From positions 1 through 9,380 of the forward strand of contig JAAZOO010000138.1 in NCBI GenBank assembly GCA_012797715.1: a stretch of 9,380 nucleotides of DNA. Reading direction: 5' to 3'. This document shows positions 5,890 through 9,380 of the stretch, in pieces. The position numbers and the translations under genes were made by a program. Position 1 is the stretch's first letter. Every line of letters starts with the position of its first letter. Source of the stretch: Geobacteraceae bacterium. GTDB lineage: Bacteria; Desulfobacterota; Desulfuromonadia; Geobacterales; Geobacteraceae. The notes beneath the pieces are model-generated. The model saw only the letters and a list, made by a program, of their open reading frames with translations, had not been told where the DNA came from and ran no database searches.

Positions 5890-7317
5890 ATGCCCTATTC
5901 AGCCCTCCTCACCGACCTGTACCAAATCACCATGCTGGCAGGCTACCATGAAAAGGGAATGTGCGACTCACCTGCCGTGTTCGACCTCTTTTTCCGCACG
6001 CCGCCGTTTCAGGGGGGGTATGCGGTCTTTGCCGGTCTCGATACGGCGCTTCAGTACCTCTCCACCCTCCGTTTCACCGACGACGATCTTGCCTATCTGG
6101 AACGTCTCACCATATTCAAGCCGGCCTTTCTCCGGTACCTGCAGGAGTTCCGCTTCCGGGGGAAGGTTGTCGCCCTGCCCGAGGGGACGGCGGTGTTTCC
6201 CCGCGAGCCGCTCATCACCGTCGAGGCGCCCCTGGCTCAGGCGCAGCTGGTGGAGACGGCGCTCCTCAACATTATCAACTTCCAGACATTGGTTGCCACC
6301 AAGGCGGCCCGGATTACCCTCGCGGCCGAGGGGGGGGAAGTGATAGAGTTCGGGTTGCGGCGCGCCCAGGGTCCCGACGGCGGGCTCAGCGAGGTGCGCG
6401 GCGCCTACATCGGAGGCGCCCGCAGCACCAGCAATGTCCTGGCAGGGAAGACACTGGGGATTCCGGTAAAGGGAACCCATGCACACAGCTGGATCATGGC
6501 CTTTCCCGACGAGCTCTCCGCCTTTCGCGCCTATGCCGATGTCTTTCCTGACAGCAGCGTCCTGCTGGTGGACACCTACGACACCCTCAAAAGCGGCATG
6601 CCCAATGCGATAACCGTGGCCCGCGAACTGCGCGACAAGGGGCACCGTCTGCTGGGGGTGCGCCTGGATTCCGGGGATCTGGCCTACCTGAGCCGGGAGG
6701 CCCGACGGATGCTCGATGAAGCGGGGTTTCCCGAGGTGAAGATCCTCGCCTCCAACGAACTGGATGAGTACATTATCCGTTCCATGCGGGAGGAAGGGGG
6801 GCGGGTGGACATCTATGGTGTGGGCACCCGGCTGGCAACCTGTCACGGAGAGGGGGGAGGGGCGTTGGGAGGCGTCTACAAGATGGTGCGCTACAACGGT
6901 AGGCCCAGGCTCAAGGTGACCAGCGATATTTCAAAAAGCACCGTTCCCGACCGGAAACGGCTGCTGCGGGTTGTGAACGACGGAGGCAGATTCCTGATGG
7001 ACGTCATGTGCCGGGAGGAGGAGGTCCTCCGGCCCGGCGACGTGGTCTACGATCCCTCGAATCCGTGCCGGAACAAGACGATTCCCGAGGGAACGCGGCT
7101 GGTGGATATCCGGTCGGTCGTCATGGAGGATGGTGAAATCGTTGTGCCGTCCCCGTCTCTGAACGAAATGGCGGATCTGTGCCAAGAGCAGCTCCGGTGT
7201 CTTCCGGAGGGAGTACTGCGCCTGGAAAATCCCCATATTTACAAGGTTTCCATGAGCCGGGGCCTCCATGAACTGCGGAACCGGCTGATTGAGGAGGTGC
7301 AGCGCGGGTATGTGTGA
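5890..7317 (+). CDS. pncB: Nicotinate phosphoribosyltransferase
   Basis: PncB joins nicotinate and PRPP to give nicotinate mononucleotide with ATP consumption, the entry step of Preiss-Handler NAD salvage in the cytoplasm. The 475-residue length fits the long bacterial form. Family marks are LLTDLYQITM at the N-terminus (6-15), EFGLRRAQG (153-161), GAYIGGARSTSN (171-182), the KGTHAHSW loop (194-201) that holds the conserved histidines, VDTYDT (227-232), VRLDSGDL (257-264), ASNELDEY (287-294) and GVGTRLAT (310-317). All are intact, so the enzyme should be active. The start is secure because of the strong ribosome site. The nicotinamidase gene follows after 63 bases, so substrate supply and use are paired in one unit. 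Three G tracts of six to eight bases lie in the gene (6012-6018, 6330-6337, 6796-6801). The frame runs through them undisturbed. Confidence 0.96.
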   Translation: MPYSALLTDLYQITMLAGYHEKGMCDSPAVFDLFFRTPPFQGGYAVFAGLDTALQYLSTLRFTDDDLAYLERLTIFKPAFLRYLQEFRFRGKVVALPEGTAVFPREPLITVEAPLAQAQLVETALLNIINFQTLVATKAARITLAAEGGEVIEFGLRRAQGPDGGLSEVRGAYIGGARSTSNVLAGKTLGIPVKGTHAHSWIMAFPDELSAFRAYADVFPDSSVLLVDTYDTLKSGMPNAITVARELRDKGHRLLGVRLDSGDLAYLSREARRMLDEAGFPEVKILASNELDEYIIRSMREEGGRVDIYGVGTRLATCHGEGGGALGGVYKMVRYNGRPRLKVTSDISKSTVPDRKRLLRVVNDGGRFLMDVMCREEEVLRPGDVVYDPSNPCRNKTIPEGTRLVDIRSVVMEDGEIVVPSPSLNEMADLCQEQLRCLPEGVLRLENPHIYKVSMSRGLHELRNRLIEEVQRGYV

Positions 7318-7380
7318 CGTGGGCCGGTTTTGTGCGGAGGGCGTGCACGGTGTGCCGCCGGCAGGAGGGGAGAGGAGACG

Positions 7381-7980
7381 ATGGAAAGAGGGTCGGCACT
7401 GATCATTGAGGATGTGCAGAACGATTTCTGCCCCGGTTGGAACCTGGCGGTTCCCGACGGAGACCAGGTCGTCCCGGTCCTGAACCGTTACAGTGAATTG
7501 TTCCGGATGCGGGGTCTTCCGGTGTATGCGTCCCGAGACTGGCATCCGTTGAATTCATGCCATTTCAAGGCCGGAGGAGGCGCCTGGCCTGTTCATTGCG
7601 TCCAGGGTACGGACGGCGCCCGTTTTCATCCCGGCTTGCGTCTCCCCGACGGCATTCTGATCATCTCCAAAGGGATGGATCCCGAGAAGGACGGGTACTC
7701 TTCCTTTGAGGCGTTCATGGAAAATGGCGATGATTTCCAGTCATCCCTGCGGCAGAGAGGTGTCCGTCACCTGTACGTTGGGGGACTGGCAACCGATTAC
7801 TGTGTAAAAAACACCGTGCTGGACGCGCTGCGCAGGGGATTTGCGGTTACGCTGCTCATAGACGCTGTGCGGGGTGTGGATCTGACGCCGGGTGACGCGG
7901 AAACGGCAATCCGGGAGATGGTGGAGGCAGGCGCGCAGGTTTCCTGCCTGAACAGGGTGGTAGAAGAAGGGGTGCGGTAG
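7381..7980 (+). CDS. pncA: Nicotinamidase (cysteine hydrolase)
   Basis: PncA hydrolyses nicotinamide to nicotinate and ammonia, feeding PncB. From the ATG at 7381 the protein has 199 residues, normal for the isochorismatase-like hydrolase fold. The catalytic triad is complete: Asp11 in EDVQNDF, Lys97 in SKGMD, Cys141 in ATDYCV. The metal-binding set Asp53, His55 (SRDWHP) and His72 (WPVHCVQG) is also present, which separates nicotinamidases from most other family members. The segment after NDFCPG reads WNLAVPDGD, where the usual form is GALAVPGGD, a small change near the active site. A purine-rich stretch, AGGAGGGGAGAGGAGA (7363-7378), precedes the start. In-frame codons further upstream (for example TTG near 7330) have no family similarity and are rejected. 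The gene is probably co-transcribed with pncB and ends at a strong hairpin. Confidence 0.96.
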   Translation: MERGSALIIEDVQNDFCPGWNLAVPDGDQVVPVLNRYSELFRMRGLPVYASRDWHPLNSCHFKAGGGAWPVHCVQGTDGARFHPGLRLPDGILIISKGMDPEKDGYSSFEAFMENGDDFQSSLRQRGVRHLYVGGLATDYCVKNTVLDALRRGFAVTLLIDAVRGVDLTPGDAETAIREMVEAGAQVSCLNRVVEEGVR

Positions 7981-8018
7981 CGGGGTGCGGGTGCGGCGGG
8001 CGCCGCTCCCGCACCCCG
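7981..8018. terminator. Strong GC-rich hairpin between convergent pncA and serA
   Basis: CGGGGTGCGGG (7981-7991) pairs perfectly with CCCGCACCCCG (8008-8018). After one T-T mismatch, GCGGC (7993-7997) pairs with GCCGC (8002-8006) around a GGGC loop. The stem starts directly after the pncA stop and lies 13 bases beyond the serA stop, so it can end both transcripts. Neither strand carries a U tract after it, so it may act as a weak or factor-assisted terminator or as an mRNA 3' protection stem. Confidence 0.65.
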
Positions 8019-8031
8019 GTGGTGGCGGGCG

Positions 8032-9380
8032 CTATTTGCTTTCCCGTGCGGTTGCCAGGTGCAATCCCTTGATAAGGGTCGCGTCAGTGGCCTTTTTGAT
8101 CTCTTCGATGACAGTGGAGGGAACCGGGGAGTCCAGGGAGAGGATAACCATGGCCTCGCCCTTTTTCTCGCGCCTGCCCAAGTTCATGGCGGCGATGTTG
8201 ATGTCGTGTTCTCCCATGATCATCCCGATCTTTCCAATCATTCCCGGTCTGTCCTGATAGGTCAGCAGCATCATGTTCTCTTCCGGTGCGAAATCCACCT
8301 GGTAGTCGCGGAGTTGAACGATGCGCGGCGTTCCCTCGAAGTGGGTCCCCGCGATGGTCCGCTTCTCGTGGGGCCCCTCGATGGTGATGGTCACTGTGTT
8401 GGAGAAGGATCCCGGCTGGGTCGTCTTCACCTCTTCCACCGCAATCCCCATGTTCTCAGCCACCAGGTTCGCATTCACCATGTTCACGTCCTGCTCGACC
8501 TTGCGGTTCAGGAGCGCCGCCAGTCCGCAGACGGTGATGGGTGTTGTGCAGTGCGAGGCGATATCGCCTTGGTAGCTGAAAGTGACCTTGTTCATGTTGG
8601 TGTCCAGGAGCTGGACAACGAACTCGCCCATGATGTTTACCAGCTTCAGGAAAGGCCGCATCTGCTCCATGAGGGTCAGATCGAAACGCGGAATGTTGAC
8701 CGCATTTTCCAGCGGCTGTCCGTCCAGGTAGCGAATCACTTCGCGGGCTACGTCAACGGCCACGTTTACCTGCGCTTCGTTGGTGGACGCGCCCAAGTGC
8801 GGCACGGAAACCACGTGCTCGTGGGCGATGAGGTTCTTGATGATCTCGGACTTGTGGGGTTCCTCGCTGTAAACGTCGATACCGGCTCCCTTCACCTTGC
8901 CGCTGTTCAGGGCGTTCAGCAGTGCTTCCTCATTCACGATACCGCCGCGTGCGGTATTGATGATGATGACGCCGTCCTTCATGCGGCTGAATTCCTTTTC
9001 GCCGATGAGGTTCTTGGTCTCTTCCGTCTTGGGCACGTGGAGGGTGATGATGTCGGCGGTGGTGATGATTTCATCCAGGGAAACCAGACGGATTCCCAGG
9101 TCTTTGGCCCGTTTTTCCGATACATAGGGGTCACAGCCGATGACCTCGCATTCGAAGGCTTGCAGCCGGGACACGACCCGTCCGCCCACCTTGCTGAGGC
9201 CGACGACACCGGCGACCTTTCCCTTCAGCTCGCTTCCCATGAAGGCGGAACGGTTCCACTCCCCACTCTTGAGGCTCGCGTCTGCCTTGGGGATATTGCG
9301 GCACAGGGAAAGCAGGAGCGCCAGGGTATGCTCCGCGACGCTGTTGGTATTGCCGAAGGGCGCGTTCAGGACGATGATCC
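8032..9380 (-). CDS. serA: D-3-phosphoglycerate dehydrogenase, long form (N-terminus beyond window)
   Basis: SerA oxidises 3-phosphoglycerate to 3-phosphohydroxypyruvate with NAD, the first step of serine synthesis. The window holds 448 codons plus the stop, and the frame is open to the edge. The Met at 9240 is internal, because the sequence before it (NAPFGNTNSVAEHTLALL and onward) is conserved dehydrogenase. Family length (about 530-540) implies some 90 residues are missing. Counting from Met 9240, the NAD-binding turn is GLSKVG (14-19) with Asp37 in CDPY. Catalytic residues are Arg98 (NTARGG), Glu127 (YSEEP) and His148 (PHLGAST). After the NAD domain comes an intervening ASB-type domain (about 185-315), then a C-terminal ACT domain (about 323-392, with LTYQDRPGMIGKIG), which senses serine in many long-form enzymes. 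The second glycine of the usual G-x-G-x-x-G is Ser16. The gene converges with pncA. Confidence 0.95.
   Translation of the reverse strand, partial: IIVLNAPFGNTNSVAEHTLALLLSLCRNIPKADASLKSGEWNRSAFMGSELKGKVAGVVGLSKVGGRVVSRLQAFECEVIGCDPYVSEKRAKDLGIRLVSLDEIITTADIITLHVPKTEETKNLIGEKEFSRMKDGVIIINTARGGIVNEEALLNALNSGKVKGAGIDVYSEEPHKSEIIKNLIAHEHVVSVPHLGASTNEAQVNVAVDVAREVIRYLDGQPLENAVNIPRFDLTLMEQMRPFLKLVNIMGEFVVQLLDTNMNKVTFSYQGDIASHCTTPITVCGLAALLNRKVEQDVNMVNANLVAENMGIAVEEVKTTQPGSFSNTVTITIEGPHEKRTIAGTHFEGTPRIVQLRDYQVDFAPEENMMLLTYQDRPGMIGKIGMIMGEHDINIAAMNLGRREKKGEAMVILSLDSPVPSTVIEEIKKATDATLIKGLHLATARESK

Noticed and set aside
5968..6846. Minus-strand open frame (292 codons) inside pncB
   Set aside because: The + strand protein is unmistakable nicotinate phosphoribosyltransferase, and the antisense product has no family features.
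7330..7380. Upstream TTG start for pncA at 7330
   Set aside because: The added residues are low-complexity Cys/Arg/Gly and do not belong to the family. ATG 7381 gives the normal length and has a purine-rich ribosome site.
1..9380. CRISPR array, tRNA, rRNA, insertion sequence or phage attachment site
   Set aside because: I saw no regularly spaced direct repeats, cloverleaf, transposase frame or terminal inverted repeats anywhere in the window.

Overview
The window reads as a piece of a GC-rich Gram-negative chromosome. The style of the proteins (long-form SerA, stand-alone S4 protein, a polysaccharide-type glycosyltransferase run) suggests a deltaproteobacterium of the Geobacter/Desulfuromonadales type. 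That placement is inference from protein style, not a database match. It is gene-dense, with seven complete genes, two genes cut by the window edges and one possible small ORF. I see no tRNA, rRNA, CRISPR array, insertion sequence or phage gene.

Region 1 (1-5396, all + strand) is a tightly packed surface-polysaccharide or secreted-product cluster. It begins inside an ABC exporter (1-1026). A nucleotidyltransferase-fold protein of the PF14907 type follows (1082-2275), then a membrane-anchored family-2 glycosyltransferase (2302-3270), a second family-2 enzyme of the polyprenyl-phosphate (GtrB/ArnC/DPM1) type (3284-4228) and a family-4 glycosyltransferase (4221-5396). Gaps range from about 55 bases to an 8-base overlap, so this is probably one transcript. 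The likely job is making, loading or exporting a glycan. The ABC plus PF14907 pair also occurs in peptide natural-product (lasso-type) clusters, so the upstream DNA outside the window matters.

Region 2 (5397-5889) holds a small S4 RNA-binding protein on the minus strand (5434-5631), convergent with the glycosyltransferases. A 258-base divergent intergenic stretch follows. It contains alternating TTCAC/GTGAA pentamers at an exact 19-base spacing, a possible 33-residue ORF with a strong ribosome binding site, and a hairpin just before the next gene.

Region 3 (5890-7980, + strand) is a two-gene NAD salvage unit. PncA deamidates nicotinamide to nicotinate and PncB converts nicotinate to nicotinate mononucleotide for the Preiss-Handler route.

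Region 4 (7981-9380) starts with a very strong GC-rich hairpin between convergent genes. It continues with most of a minus-strand serA (long-form D-3-phosphoglycerate dehydrogenase, first step of serine synthesis), whose N-terminal end lies beyond the window. Its NAD-binding glycine motif carries a serine at the second glycine position.
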